Assembly: GCA_000328365.1 (NCBI GenBank)
Contig: KB300427.1
Coordinates: 149,489 to 213,488 of the forward strand
Direction of reading: 5' to 3'
Length of the DNA stretch: 64,000 nt
DNA from: Capitella teleta
Lineage: Eukaryota > Annelida > Polychaeta > Capitellidae
Program-made: the position numbers and the translations under genes
Notes under the pieces: model-generated
Database searches by the model: none
Told to the model about the DNA's origin: nothing
The model's input: only the letters and a program-made list of their open reading frames with translations
Part shown: positions 27,926 through 43,399 of the stretch, piece by piece
Position numbering within the stretch: position 1 is the stretch's first letter
Layout: every line of letters begins with the position of its first letter

Positions 27926-28237
27926 ATGGACGAAAGCACCGCGTTGAAGGGATACTTCTTCATGCTTTCCACAGAGACGTCTACCCCGATCCCACCGAGC
28001 TTCCTTTACCCCGATTCCGACGATTCCGTGTGTGTGTCAAATTCCGACGACGAACTGTTGTTGATTCGACGTTTGGAAAGTCGTTTCTCCGAATCGAGTG
28101 TCCACAATGAGTACCCGGATGACCTCCAGTACTCCGGGGTCATCTTGGAGGCTGAGATGGCCATCGATCGAGGAATCAGTCCTAAAAGGATAGTGCAGGG
28201 CTCCAGTGGAAGCTATTTCGTGCGCAATACCTCTGGA
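27926..28237 (+). CDS. PI4K2: PI4K2 alternative first coding exon 1b
   Basis: This 104-codon exon is homologous to exon 1a at its 3' half: YPDDLQYSGVILEAEMAIDR, then [14 protein letters not shown]. It ends in phase 0 at a strong donor (GGA/GTGAGT), so it can replace exon 1a in front of exon 2. The N-terminal half is unrelated to 1a but also carries an acidic dileucine motif (DDELLL, residues 41-46). The main ATG at 27926 is preceded by an out-of-frame ATG at 27903. That ATG opens a frame of about 14 codons ending in TGA within the first codons of the exon, so translation from 27926 may be dampened. GC-rich sequence just upstream (about 27830-27920) fits its own promoter. Confidence 0.85.
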
Positions 28238-28569
28238 GTGAGTATTCCCAGAATTCATTCTTTAAACCTTAAGGTTTTTACTGGTTTTCTTCCCCAAATA
28301 GCAGCGTAGTGTATACACAACAGGTGGGTAGGACCATAGGACGATATCCCTGGGGGCGTTTTGGTTCCCGACTTTTCTAGATTGGGACTCGGATGTTTTT
28401 TTACTCGCGGAATCTTGACTGATTTCTGGAGGTGCTTTGCCTTCGGGTTACTTTCATGGACTCATATTATAGCGCGTAATCATTGTACTTAATAAAGCAG
28501 TTCTGCTATCATCTTGTACTCAAGCCAACGTGTTGTGTACTATATGATCACTCTGTTCTATCTTGACAT

Positions 28570-28665
28570 AAGTATAATTCGTCTATGCCACCCAGCACGA
28601 CAGGTGCTGCCGATGTGTATGCAGGATAAGGAACCCTAAGGGGTTATCCAAAAGAGGAGTGCAGT
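28570..28665 (+). repeat. Degenerate SINE fragment
   Basis: GTATGCAGGATAAGGAACCC, followed by TAAGGGGTTATC, matches the body of the SINE copies at 40574 and 49612 (GTATGCAGGATAAAGAACCC). Flanking similarity is weak. It is a diverged third copy in a PI4K2 intron. Confidence 0.5.
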
Positions 28666-29715
28666 AAGGAGGTGCAATATTTATAATGTGTTTGCTGTGT
28701 TGGCAGTAACCGAGCCACAACCGACCCCAATTACACTTGTCTATCCCTCTGCCGAGACGTGCTGCTTAACAATGAATATTTCCCTTTGAGCAGCGACGAA
28801 CACGATTCGGGTTTTAAATTCGCTGTGAATTCTGCCTCCATAGCCTGCATGCATTTGGCGTTGTATGCATGGCTGTATGCCATGTCGATCAAGTGCAGCC
28901 ACTCTATGCACTCACTTGCCACCAGATGTCGCCCTGGTTGCCAACCTCGTCTTCTTCTCTTGTGTTATTATCAGAGATTACCGCGTGACGGATCGTAGTG
29001 ATACATTGGATCAGTGCTGTCTGCTGCTCAGTTGCTCCTCGCGAATCGCGTCTCTCTTGCTGTGACCGGTTTGTTCGGGTTGCTGGTTGCATCACTGGCC
29101 TATGAATAATATATCAGACCCACGTGGGTTGAATCAGCTGACCTAGATTCTTGCGACGGAGGCTGAGATGCAATTTATTAGGGTCTAGACCTTCCTGATT
29201 CAATATCGATTCAGCCCACGGAACTGTTATTTCGTTGCGGGAATTCGCATCAAATTCATTCGTCTGATTTGACGTCAAATTTAAACTTTGCCTTCGGCTG
29301 AATGTCATTAAATGCTGATCGGTTGCCGATTGGTTATCTGCTGTGATATTATTACACCCGTATTAGCTGGCAATCCTCTCGCTCTACTGAGGTATTCATA
29401 TGTTCAGTCAATATAATATTACGCCCGCATACAAATCTCTCCTTATCGACAGAGTTCACGGTGAACAGAGCGGTTAATAACAACGATAGGCGCATAATTA
29501 ATATGCAGTTCTGCTATTCTTCTTATTGACCTAATCGATGATTTATCACTCGACTTCGATCACTGTCGATAAGGAATAAGCAGTGCGAGTGCGTTGCCGG
29601 CACAGCGCCCGCCTCCGCAGCCGCTGCAGCGAATACAATCCGCCGTCTTGCGTGTTCTACGCAGTCGCGACTCAAACGAACACGATGCTAGGCGTTGGAT
29701 GAGGAAGCGGTTGCC

Positions 29716-29967
29716 ATGGCATCTGATGCAGCAACTGAAGAGGAGCTGCCTCCAACCAGTCGCATTGGTTATGAGGAGCTAAAAGGATCAGGACCCTCCA
29801 GCGTCCCGGACTTGATCGGGATAGCGGAGATCCAGAACTACCAAAGTGGCGAGGTGGATTTCGCGATCCTGATTAACGAAACGGAGCTGGCGATCGAGGA
29901 AGGCGTCCGACCTGAACTGATAAAAGCCGGATCCAGCGGAAGTTATTGGATCCGGAGTCGCAACGCT
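29716..29967 (+). CDS. PI4K2: PI4K2 alternative first coding exon 1c
   Basis: This 84-codon exon aligns with 1a and 1b at the kinase start (VDFAILINETELAIEEGVRPELI) and the G-loop GSSGSYWIRSRNA. It ends in phase 0 at a strong donor (GCT/GTGAGT). It is the most divergent: Trp replaces the usual G-loop Phe, the DP(E/D) motif is missing, and the short N-terminal tail has no clear acidic dileucine. The chosen ATG has an excellent context (gttgccATGG); the frame extends only seven codons further, from a TTG. A five-codon upstream frame (ATG at 29684) precedes it. The sequence at 29590-29690 is GC-rich, consistent with a separate promoter. It is 1.15 kb from common exon 2 and is the nearest first exon. 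Confidence 0.83.
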
Positions 29968-31097
29968 GTGAGTAATCACTTTTAATCACACGCCTTTTAT
30001 ACCTGTGTACAAGCGACACTGTGCTAATTCTGGCAGTAAACAAAGAGTCTTTCATCTGGTCGATTTTTATACATTAGGGCCATGTGTACAACACTTCGTA
30101 CCCAGTTATGCAATCATCGATTCGTATAATTTCGTACTGGGGAGAGGGGGGTGGATGTTCAATCTCAATTGAAAATTGCTTGGTTTCCTTTGATGTACAG
30201 ATTCGTCTTGCTTTCTTCTTCGCCGTGTTTGTTGTTTCGCGGAATATAGCGCCGCGGACATTATTTCCCCCCGAGGTGAAACTGTATATCTGCTGTTAGT
30301 TGGTCCCTCTTGGACAAGGAAATGCTCCAGGTGGCTTTTCTTTTCCTTTTTGCAAATCAAGCAATATGGAGTTCACGTGACCAGCTAATTCGAGGTAATC
30401 GCAGTGATCGTTGCCTCATGAATTCTCAACTGCCCTCGCTCAAATATTGATGAATGCCTCGGCAACACGCGACCCCTGTTCTGGTCGCTACCCTCTCACT
30501 GATCACTGACCATGGAGGACTGAACCCCTTCTCTCCGCTCTCTCTTTAGAATTTACACCTCGCTTTGTTGGCTTTACTAAGAAATCCCTGGCTGTACAAT
30601 ACCCGGTGTTTGGTTTTATGGCAGTTCACGATGTTGCTATAATTTGATGTTTCAAGGCAGCATGAACTAAGGTGTGTGCATTGCAATGGCTGTTGATGGC
30701 GTCCTCTGTTAGCGTCGCCTGGGTGCTATGTCAGCTGCCCACGCGCCTCACCTACGCCTCGTTCTCTGGGGCCATTTTCTTGTCGTTTGGGATTTAATTG
30801 ATCTGCCTTTTATGTCTAATTGAGCCTCTTTTCGTGCTCTGGGATTTCTGTTGTGTTTCCACTTGGCCAAATCCATCGCTTTGAGTTATGGAATGCTAGC
30901 AGCGATGTAGGCTGAACGGCATCGCTTCGTCATTCATGGAAGAGCCTCCTTCTCTTTCGCTCCCGGGGGCTTTATTCTGGGCTCTTCTTGTGAAGGGCTC
31001 TGCAGGGCTCTCTGGGCCAGGGTTCTTGTGTGTTCTCGAGTGCTGTTGATGGAGTGCCGGCTCTGGTGTTTAGCCGCGGCGACCAAGTCATTTATGA

Positions 31098-34122
<3,025 letters not shown>

Positions 34123-35585
34123 GCCTGTCTCCACGGCTACGTGGAATATCAAGAGATATTTTTGTTGCGTATGAAAGTTCTGTGTACTTGTAGTCAAACA
34201 TTCCAACTTTGCCTTATCACCTATTCTCACTTGATTCATTTACATCTCCTCCCTTTTCCCTAACTTTTCCCTGGCTGTCTGTCAGCAACCTTGTTTGAGA
34301 GTCTTTTGAAAGTTTCACAATCTGGGCTGTGCTTTTAGCAGTTTACCACCTGCATAATATTATCAATGAACCATTGCCACCTTTCATTTGTAATCCATTC
34401 GTTCTCCTTTTGGTAAGTGATATTTATCCATCCACACATTTAGGGGTACTATGTTTTCTCTTCTTTTTTTTTTGTCACAAAAAAATTGTGTTTCAGTAAA
34501 AGGCGTTTCATTTGCATCAAAATGTGAGTCATGACTCCTCTTCATCCCAGCTGTTTCAAACACCAGCGTAGAAAAAAAACCTGTATATTTTTTTATTTAA
34601 TTTTTTTTTTGGATGTGTGGCATGAGTCATTTATTGATTCTCTGCCTTTGGAGTTATTGACTTTTAAAACGAGGGTTTTTGAAATCAGTCATGTAAAATT
34701 AAGTTTGTTCTGGTCAACAGTATGTGCGTGTAAATATAGAAAAGAAACCCTTCGTCTCCTGTCATCTAATGTTTGTAATTCTAGACGAGATTTACTGCTT
34801 CTGTACAATAAAAAGACAAAAGGTATGTAGCATGTTGTCTCATGTATAAAATACCGACTTTGAACCATTTTTCTAATAAAATTTATTCAAAAACTCTTTG
34901 GTAATGCAAGAAATTTTGTGTTATTTTTCGATAGACCTAATTATCCGAGTTTAATTAAATGATGTGTGCTTCAAAATTGAATATATCTGATGAGAAAGCC
35001 AGACAGAAATAATAGGAAATATACCAGGTGTAAAATGGTGATGAGCAATTTTTATTTTCACCGTTGCGTACGAAGCAGAAACAAAAAGATGAAATTGAAC
35101 CAACCCAAAGTTTGATTACGGATTCATTAGCAAAGGGATGACTCTGAATAATCAACCGTAGAAGTAGAACGTTATAACAAATATGTACCTATATTTTTAG
35201 TCATATTATGAAATAGAAATCAAAGATAATAAAAAAGATGTGATCAATACAAAAATATGAGCAGTATAGTTAAATCTATGTACACTAGAATTGAACGCTC
35301 TGTTCATGATAGTAAAAACAATAAAAACAGCAATCTTCAAAGACGTGAAAAGTATTTCTCTAACTGGACTTAATTGACTTACTTCTCGGTAATCAGTTAT
35401 TACATTTAATTATATACTGCTCCCTTCTTGGCTCTACTATGTCTACATACACCACTTAAACAAGGCACTGTTGCTGAGCTAAAGACGAAATTCTGACATC
35501 ATAAACGATATATAGAATTTGTTAAAAAAAAAAATAAAAAAAATTCTATAATGACGAAACGCGATTTGATGTTCGCAGCGAAAGT
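34123..35585. other. PI4K2 3' UTR and convergent intergenic region
   Basis: T-rich PI4K2 3' UTR continues to AATAAA at 34807-34812 and 34875-34880. From there to 35585 the sequence is AT-rich and is the probable 3' UTR of the convergent SAXO-like gene, although no AATAAA is evident for it; a minus-strand ATTAAA lies near 35405. No other gene is seen. Confidence 0.5.
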
Positions 35586-38500
35586 TTAGAAAGCTTCGAT
35601 TTCCGGCGCATGCGCGGCGGCGATATCCTGAGCAGCGTCGATGACAGTCTGGCTGAGTTGTTCCTCCGAATGGTTGTTCATTTCGACGACGTTCGTCACA
35701 GTCTTGTGCACAACGCTGCTTTCTCTGCGATTCTCGCCGTCGAGATTATCCGTGGATGCTGCCTTCACGGCCGAAGTCGGCCTGGTTTCAGGTGCTCTGC
35801 TTTGCGTATTGACCAATTCCCTTCGCTCGATTTTTCTAGAAGCAACTGGAACTTTTTTGAGCATGCCCCGGTCGACGGATTTGGAGCGAGGAGATCGGTC
35901 GCTGGAGCGCAGATCCACAACTGGACGCAGCATCCTCTGAGACGGAACTCCGGCAGCGACTCGTTGAACAAGGATCTTACGCATGACTGGTTGAGAGCGT
36001 CCTTTCTGGTCTGGACCTCGTAGAGTGATCTGGGTTCCTCGAGCGTTGACCTTCGAGGCGACCCCTGCGGAACTGACTGGGGCGTCGACCTGATCGCGAC
36101 CCTTTATATAGTTGGAACGATACGTCGTGTTGAATTCCGCCCTCCCGTCTTCACGAATCTTGTTTTGCTTCGGCAGACACGGTTTGGCTCGTTCAGAGCT
36201 TTGACCTGAAATTCGCGTTATGCCATCAATTTCCATGTATATATGTATGTATTTCATGCTGACCTTTGAACTCCGTATTATACATGCTCTCCTTCTGGAC
36301 GGCTTCCCGCGGAGGCTCGTAAGACCTGATGACTTTGCACGAAGTTCTGGACTGTGGGTTGTCATATTTTACGAAATGGTTTTTGTATTGCGAAGAGGAT
36401 GTCCTCTTCGGTTCGCCCGGCATCTCGATGCGGACATTGGAGCCCTTAGGCCGCACCATCTCTGCTCTCATCGCGTGTTCTGGAGGCCGAGGGTATTCTT
36501 CCTGCAAACATCCTCAGGTGAACAGGATCGCAGGGTCATACTAAAAACTCACCTTGTAAGAACTATGCCGTTGGAAAGATTCTGTGGGAGCCATATAGGG
36601 TTTAGGCTTAGCCCAGGACGGCTTTTCCATTTCGTGCACCTCCCATGCTTGGTAGGAGTTGGAGGCTGTCGTTGTGTTGTCGAAACGCTCCGGGTTTGGT
36701 CTGTACCGCTCCAGGGGCTTACAACTCTTCTCTCGCTCAGCATTGTAGTGGGGTTGGTACTCGGCTGTGTTGGTGCTTTGAGATTCGAAAGGACCAGTGT
36801 TCGGGATGTACTGATCTTTGCGTCTTAGACCTGGGGTAAAAGAACAGAAGGAAGATGATATTGTGCATGGAAGTGTAAACCGAATAGCTTATCTGATTCA
36901 CATTTGCCTCGGTGATGTCCTACCCAGACTGCACCAAGAGTGAAGCATATGACCGATAGTGAATTCTGCATGACATGCATTAAATGTGACCTTGGCTTTT
37001 GCTTGCAACGATGAAACTCAAGCTGTATTCTATTGCTTCAGCCAAGAACCACCATTGACTCCTTTATCCGTATAATCAGAGTGACAAGACATATCTGGTA
37101 CAAATAAATCCGATAGAGATTCGAACCGTCGACTTAACTCCAGTCTGGAGGCCTCGACCTCAGCCTAAGATCGAATGGTGTACGCGACACAATGCTAGCT
37201 CGGGTGGCGACAGCAATTGCCACCGAACGAGGTTTCTGCTTCTTCATATATAAGCCCAAACAAAGATATCCGCCAACCTCCCCCCTTTTGGGGTCCTAAT
37301 CTGATGCACATTTTAATCGTTCTGGCAATGCAATCTTGATTTGCACACATACGTTATAAACTAACTACACATACAATGTGTACACATATGTTATCGCAGT
37401 ATTTGCTTACACAAGAACGACAAATCCATTTACAAAATCCAACCTATTTCTACATATAATCTTTCTTGTAATATCATCAGATCTATGCAGACTCCAGCAA
37501 TCGTGAAGTGTCTCCTAATAAACGTACCTGGATTTGGGACACACTCTTTCGGGTTGAACTCTTGTCGATATGACGTCACATGTTCAAAGCGCCCTCTCCC
37601 GACCGAAGTCTGAGGTTGAGGTCGGATCGCTTGCACTCTATCTGTCAAGTCGAACTGTCGAAAATCTTCCTGAGAAAAGCCAAGTAAACAGGGTTGAGTG
37701 AGTTAATATAATAATAATTATGGTAAGCATTCACCGTAGCTGTGACACAATTAAATCTTAATGTTTATATTTCATCGTGGAAGAAGGAATGTAAAAAGAC
37801 AATTCAATGCAAAATGAAACGCGAAATAACTACACAGCTAGAACCTAACGCACTAAATTTGCCATAGAAAACAACTCCTCTGTGTATAGCCATGACACCA
37901 ATCCAAAATATCAAATCAAAATATCACCAACGAATAGCATGACAAATTCGAACACGACGGACGAAACAAGAACTACAGAAATAAATGATTTCGTCTGCTG
38001 CCCACTGAATTCTTGCTGCTGAGGATAGTGGCTGATACGTCACTTCGGCGATGCCTTCTCATATTTCTGCTCCTCCTCAACGAGGACATATGGAGGCAAG
38101 TGTCCGATGAGTATTTCCAGAAATTGTCAGCGAAAATTCATAACAATGGGAAATAAGCGCATTGTAATCCCATGCGCTTTCCATCGTGACACCTCTTTAG
38201 GGAGCCATGCCCCCACCCCTACCACGGCATCTGCTGCTTAGTGTACACGTTTCTACTACACGATGACGCAATGAAACGCATTGCATTTCTGAATTTTGCG
38301 GTGATGTTAATTGTCTTGCAAGCGAGCAGAATTAATTGCGCAATTTACCTGAGATGCCATTTTTATCAATTGCAGCAAAAGGTGTTCTCTGCAGCAGAAG
38401 AAGCAGCAATCAATACCTCATGCAATATGTTTCTGATATGCATGTCGTCCTACATCTCCATGAAAACCTTATAATAATGTCCAGGGTGACTGAGCCTTTC

Positions 38501-39278
38501 CATGGTTACTATGATTATTGGATGCAAGATTTACAATAATTATTTATCGTGGTTTTGGTGAAACCTAGGATTCTAATTAGAAGGAAAATATAGTTGAACA
38601 CTTGCCTACAAACACAATCATATACAGTCATCTTCTCTATTATTAGGTATTGGTAGATACATGTAATGCTAACGATTATTAGATGCTACAATGCATTACA
38701 ATTAAGCGCAACATGTTCGTTACTCTCGACTGCAACATTGGTTTCCTTATTTGGAAGGTGAAACTGAACGCGTGCATGATGAAACATGCAGATGCGGAGG
38801 ACGTCAGCGATGCAGCGTCTTGCAGCAGACTCTTGACTCCTCCATCATATGAAAACAACATCGAATGCTGAGCATTTGTGCAATATTCAAATGTTATCAC
38901 TCCATTACAATAGATGTCACATTATTATATAATAAAAAGAGAACTAAGCTAAGAAATTACAATTTACACCCACAGATAAACCCCATGAGGTCCCCCAAAA
39001 TCTGGCAGATAGAATACTTTACAAGTACACCTGTGCCCATCAAGTACTGGATGGAGACCCACCTGCATGGTCGTCATGGCGTCAAAGGCAGCGTCCTCTC
39101 GACTGATGCACTCCGCTTGCCGAATTGGCTGAACCCTGCACCATTCCCAGTCCTCAACGTTATGAGGTCGATAATCGACCATGTATATGGTCTCCTCTCC
39201 TTCATCCTGCACCATTGAATATTCCCTTTCCTCATCCACAGGCACGTACACGTAATCCCAATCGCCTCGTTCAGACAT
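35586..39278 (-). CDS. SAXO-like (FAM154) axonemal microtubule protein
   Basis: Five minus-strand exons: 39278-39063, 37669-37528, 36830-36553, 36501-36264 and 36205-35586. All phases join and give 497 aa. Residues from about 60 to 310 hold repeated Mn-type units with the pattern F-x3-T(T/S)-x3-(D/E)(F/Y), then basic and Pro residues. Examples are FDAMTTMQEDF, FEHVTSYRQEF, FESQSTNTAEY, FDNTTTASNSYQAWE, APTESFQRHSSYKEEY and AEFNTTYRSNY. SAXO proteins bind and stabilise ciliary and centriolar microtubules through such repeats; that is family knowledge. The C-terminal 150 residues are basic then acidic and look disordered, and the N-terminal 50 residues are acidic. One unit spans the exon 1/2 junction, which supports that join. 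The ATG at 39278 is the only good start. The family is likely, but the exact member is not. Confidence 0.75.
37085..37215 (-). repeat. tRNA-like SINE head (possible)
   Basis: On the minus strand the sequence holds a perfect pol III B-box (GGTTCGAATC, at 37118-37127 on the window) preceded by an A-box-like TTAGGCTGAGGTCGAGG. The acceptor stem does not pair, so it is not a functional tRNA gene. It lies in an intron of the SAXO-like gene, and no second copy was seen. Confidence 0.35.
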
Positions 39279-40350
39279 TTTGAAATCAATGGCGATACGT
39301 CGGCATGCGCTATCGATTATATATGTGCACGACTGTGGTTTTTGGCGGTGGATCTGCTAACGTATAGGCTATGTCTGTACAGCATCTATGGTTCTGTATA
39401 TCTATGAAATTGAACGGGTTATTTTATCGATCAGGTTTTTTCCCCTCTTATTTGGTCAGGCTGTCTACCCTTCAATGGAACTATCTGCTCATTTAAAATG
39501 ATTGATTCGAAATTTTCAATCGCTGATCATTATGCTTTAATTGGAGGTTTTCAATCGGAGATGCTCTCAACCTCTCAAAGATCTTTTGTCAGATTTCATG
39601 CTGTGTATCTTTGACAGTGTCGTGTGTGTGTTTCGTGCAGAAATGTCGCACTGTACCATGTTCCAATGAAGTATACGCACCTGTATGGATCCGAGTGACA
39701 GCTGGCGACCGAAACAGCCAGCATTCATTACATGAATATCGATGCAGAATGTGATCACGTGGTTTACGATTTGCAAATTACGTGGACAACCAACCACAGA
39801 AACACCTGAAACCGGTGTGAGAACACGGAAGGCATGGAACCAAGCAGAGGGGAAAATGATGAATTGTAACGACATGTATACAAATCCAAATCATGACATA
39901 ATCTACATATATTCTGGCAAAGGATTTTATTCAATATTGAATAAAATGTCGCATGTTAATAATATATTATGTTAATAACATGCCATCTGTTTTAGGATCC
40001 AGAGCATTGTGTTGACGCGACACGTGGGTTACCCTCTCTAAACATGCTTCGTTAAATATGTTTACGCTCTACAATTTTGTTCGCTTTGTATTTGAAGCTG
40101 CACGCAGCTGTCTATTATTCAGGCCTTATTTCAACCAAATGGGAGAAACAATTTCAATGGCTGAATGACCATTGGCCCAAATAAGTGCTTCGTGATGCGG
40201 GAAATGAAAATTACAAGCCGAAAGGAGGGACATTTTTCTGAATGATTCGTGATCCGATTTGGCTATAATTATTATTAGTGTGCATGTAAATAATATATAT
40301 TGAATAAAATCCTTTGCCAGAAAACACATTTGTGATGGATTTAAATGTTC
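39279..40350. other. Intergenic stretch
   Basis: This holds the SAXO-like promoter side and AT-rich sequence. ACACGTGGGTTACC near 40020 repeats the E-box word of the nanos leader. No gene is recognised. Confidence 0.45.
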
Positions 40351-40410
40351 AATCAATTAATCAATCACTCACTCAATCACTCAATCACTCAATCACTCAA
40401 TCAATCGATC
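40351..40410. repeat. (TCAATCAC)n short tandem repeat
   Basis: Imperfect 4- to 8-base units of TCAATCAC. The same word forms the tail of the nearby SINE, so this may be the tail of another, otherwise lost copy. Confidence 0.75.
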
Positions 40411-40502
40411 GAAGTATTCATTTATGAAAATTCAAAAGGACTTACTATTACTACTATTTGAACATGTAAAATATGTGATATAAAATGCACTTAAGAGACA
40501 TC

Positions 40503-40790
40503 GTGGAGGTCGAGGTCCCGGGTTCGAGACCCGATCAGGCCACGGGCGTTATGATTGTGAATTACAATTGTAATTCTTCGGTGACTCAGCAGTGCTGCCC
40601 GACTGCGTAACAAGGCGGGCGCTGTGTACTACTGTCTATGGTGGTATGCAGGATAAAGAACCCTTGGGATTTATCGATAAGAGTAGGGGGAAACCCCGGT
40701 CCCTGGCCTTCTGTTCTGGCGCCCGTATCACCCGAACGGGTTGGGTGGAGCCGTAAAACCCCATCACTCAATCACTCACTCTTAAGAGAC
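40503..40790 (+). mobile_element. tRNA-derived SINE, copy 1
   Basis: The head at 40503-40547 has a tRNA-like 3' half with a B-box (GGTTCGAGACC) and ATCAGGCCACGGG. The body at 40574-40765 is nearly identical to the copy at 49612-49810 (GCAGTGCTGCCC ... GGAGCCGTAAAACCCC). The tail is ATCACTCAATCACTCACTC. The family is not named here. Confidence 0.75.
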
Positions 40791-41509
40791 ATACGTTGGT
40801 AAAAACTGAATTAAACAGGAAGGTTGTCAGATGGATTTTAAACTCGTCTTTGGTAGCTATGTTGCATTGGTTGCTATGGTACAAAGTTCTCTCTGCAAGG
40901 AGTTCCAGTTTTCAACTTCAGAGCAGCCAAAGGCTTCATCTGCGGCCTGTTTTCTTGTGGCGGGCAGTGCGTTGGTAGCGGCGTTGCTATTGGAACGCAG
41001 CGTGCCATGACGGCGGGCCGCACCTGGAGGTGAACCATAGGCTGAACCGGGCTGCTGGGCACTTTGATGGCGTTGAACACCAGGATCAACACATTCAAGC
41101 ATTATACCTACTAGCCTGTAAAGTTCACAGAGAATGGGAGTAACTCCTCAGTATCGTCGGTTTCTGTTCATAAGACGCGCGGTGTGGTTTTCCATAGGAT
41201 TTTTGTGGCTGCCTTTCTCTTTGAGAAGCCCCGCTCAAGACTCTGTACTGAATACTACTGATGGTCTAAATGCCCCAAAAAGGCGTTAACCTCGCACCTA
41301 GTAGAGTTGGTCACTCACAGTTAGTAAGTATCACATCTTGGACTTATATGAGCAATTTAGTTGCTTAAAATGGAGGTCTGGAATGATCAGACCCATATAT
41401 TCAAGAATGGCGTTGCATGTATGTTCTTATTCGTTTGAGCCTGTCTTGGTTCCAAAGTGCTTTGTTTCAAAAAATCAACCTGAGCATTGTGCTCACAGAC
41501 AGGTAATTA

Positions 41510-42275
41510 TACAAATGCAGAAGCAATTGTCATTATATTGGACCACGCACGTCCGCCCACACCGTGTAACTGCTCTTTTCTGGAATGCCATATGGCAGCA
41601 ATGTGGCAGACCATCTACTGGCCCAGTTGCCTGCATCCGTAGAAGAACACGAGCTATGTATCACCAGGCTATCAAGTGGCTGAAGAAGAGCTCTGATGGC
41701 TTGCAGTCTGATTGCATGGCGTCTGCGTTATCAACCAGTCGATCTCGCGACCTGTGGAAAGAGGTTAAGCGTGCCAATCGCAGCTCAAAGCCCTTCCGTC
41801 AACCATAGGCTCTGCTTGTGACGAGGAGAATATTGCAAAAATATTCGTCTGTAAATATGAAACCATGTACAATCAGGTTTCGTTTGACAGCGACGAAATG
41901 GCGGAACTGGTGGATGATCTGGACCATCGCATCGATGAGCGTGCCTGTCAGTGCCCAATCTGCACCCATGATGTCGTTATGTCCACTGGTGACGTGGCCA
42001 CAACAGTTAGACGTCTGAACGATGGCAAGCGCGACGAGAGTGGTTTCTTCTCAACGGATCATATCCTGCATGGTGGCCATGCTCTGCACCAGGCAATAGC
42101 TGAATTGTTTACGAGAATGATTCGTACTGGAGCCACTCCAACTCCCATGCTCGACTCTGTTGTGATTCCGATTCCCAAGAACACGAGAAAATCTCTGAAT
42201 GACAAAAAACTACCACGGCATTGCCTTAAACAGCCCCCTCAGCAAACTGAGGCTTCACTGCTTCACAGTTAATTA
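41510..42275 (+). mobile_element. Dead LINE (non-LTR retrotransposon) fragment
   Basis: The plus strand encodes the linker between endonuclease and reverse transcriptase of a LINE ORF2. ALFWNAIWQQCGRPSTGPV and RAMYHQAIKWLKK are followed by VRRLNDGKRDESGFFSTDHI and the start of RT with SVVIPIPKNTRKSLNDKK. The frame changes twice (near 41808-41865 and near 42215), and similarity stops soon after, so RT itself is missing. The frame after the second shift continues in the style of ..HGIALNSPLSKL. It is 5'- and 3'-incomplete and clearly inactive. The clade is not resolved. Confidence 0.78.
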
Positions 42276-42550
42276 GAATCTTGCTGAATTTGCGCCAGCA
42301 GACACAACAAACGAAGTGATAATGGTGATTATGATGTTCCTGGTTAAAAATGATGTTTTTTTAGTTTGTGAAACCTAAACCTCTTGAACTTGAGTCAAGC
42401 ACGAGAGTGTAATTCAGTGGGACATCATAGGATTTGGAAATCGTCCAATCTCAAAATTACCACACTATAGTACCACATATAGAGAGTAGTACATGTTTCT
42501 GTTAACTAATGACATCATTATACGTATAGGATTACATAGCAACCATTGCC

Positions 42551-42630
42551 AAGCCACTTCAAGCCATTCCAAGCCATTCCAAGCCATTCCAAGCCATTCC
42601 AAGCCGCTGCTAGCCGCTGCTAGCCGCCGA
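42551..42630. repeat. 10-bp tandem repeat (AAGCCATTCC)n
   Basis: Four AAGCCATTCC units preceded by a variant, then GCTGCTAGCC units. Simple tandem repeat. Confidence 0.9.
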
Positions 42631-43000
42631 TCACAATGCTGAGCCGATATCTCTGATTGGTGGAGCGGCTTAAGCAGCAAACCGGTCATTTTTACTGCAG
42701 CCAGCCGATTCTGGCTAATTACAATCTGCTCCAGGGTCTAGTCACACCTCATAATCCGTACACCTTTGGATTTGTAGACTTTTGTCCTGATTGCAGGGAA
42801 TTCGGATTGAGAACTAATCATAACAGGTTCATGGCTCGCAACACGAGAAAGTGAAAACACAAATTGAGTGCACATGTATATATAGCTGGTACACTGTAAA
42901 CACCAGCGCACCATCAACGCCCTCCAGTTTCCTGATTGAGTTTGAATTGGGTTCTGCATAGTCTGTTCCTCAGCGGTGAAATTCTCATTATACATTATAG

Positions 43001-43060
43001 TACGAGGGTTGTTCGAAAAGTTCTCGGCCTAACACAGAATGAGCAATACTAGAGACGTGA
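43001..43060 (+). mobile_element. mariner-like terminal inverted repeat
   Basis: TA followed by CGAGGGTTGTTCGAAAAGTT matches the typical 5' end of mariner-family elements (CGAGGGTTG(T)CC/TAAAAAGTT). No partner end or transposase was found downstream, so this is a truncated remnant. Its right limit is unknown. Confidence 0.6.
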
Positions 43061-43334
43061 ATTTTGGAGGTTAGCTAGAATAAGTATTTACAAGATCACA
43101 CGTTGCTTTGTTATTTCTCTGGCGAACAATTTTTTTTTTTTGAATGATGAGCGCACTTCTACTGACATCACTGTCAAAGCCTTATTTCGGGCGCTAAAAG
43201 TTTGATTTGTAGGCCTCTCGTAACACTTTCTCACAACATTTGATCACTGATTTTAATTTAGTTTACTGCTTTAATTTAGTACACTGCTTGTTAATTGGCA
43301 TTGGCAGTCAGCCATTTTTGTGCCTGTGTCATTA

Positions 43335-43338
<4 letters not shown>

Positions 43339-43397
<59 letters not shown>
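43339..43397. repeat. (TA)n microsatellite
   Basis: About 29 uninterrupted TA units. They produce spurious Ile/Tyr open frames on the minus strand. Confidence 0.96.

Positions 43398-43399
<2 letters not shown>

Noticed and set aside
37085-37215. tRNA gene
   Set aside because: The B-box is good, but the acceptor stem does not pair and the anticodon arm is not convincing.
40366-40405. CRISPR-like short repeats
   Set aside because: The 8-base units follow one another without spacers. This is a simple tandem repeat tied to a SINE tail in an animal genome.
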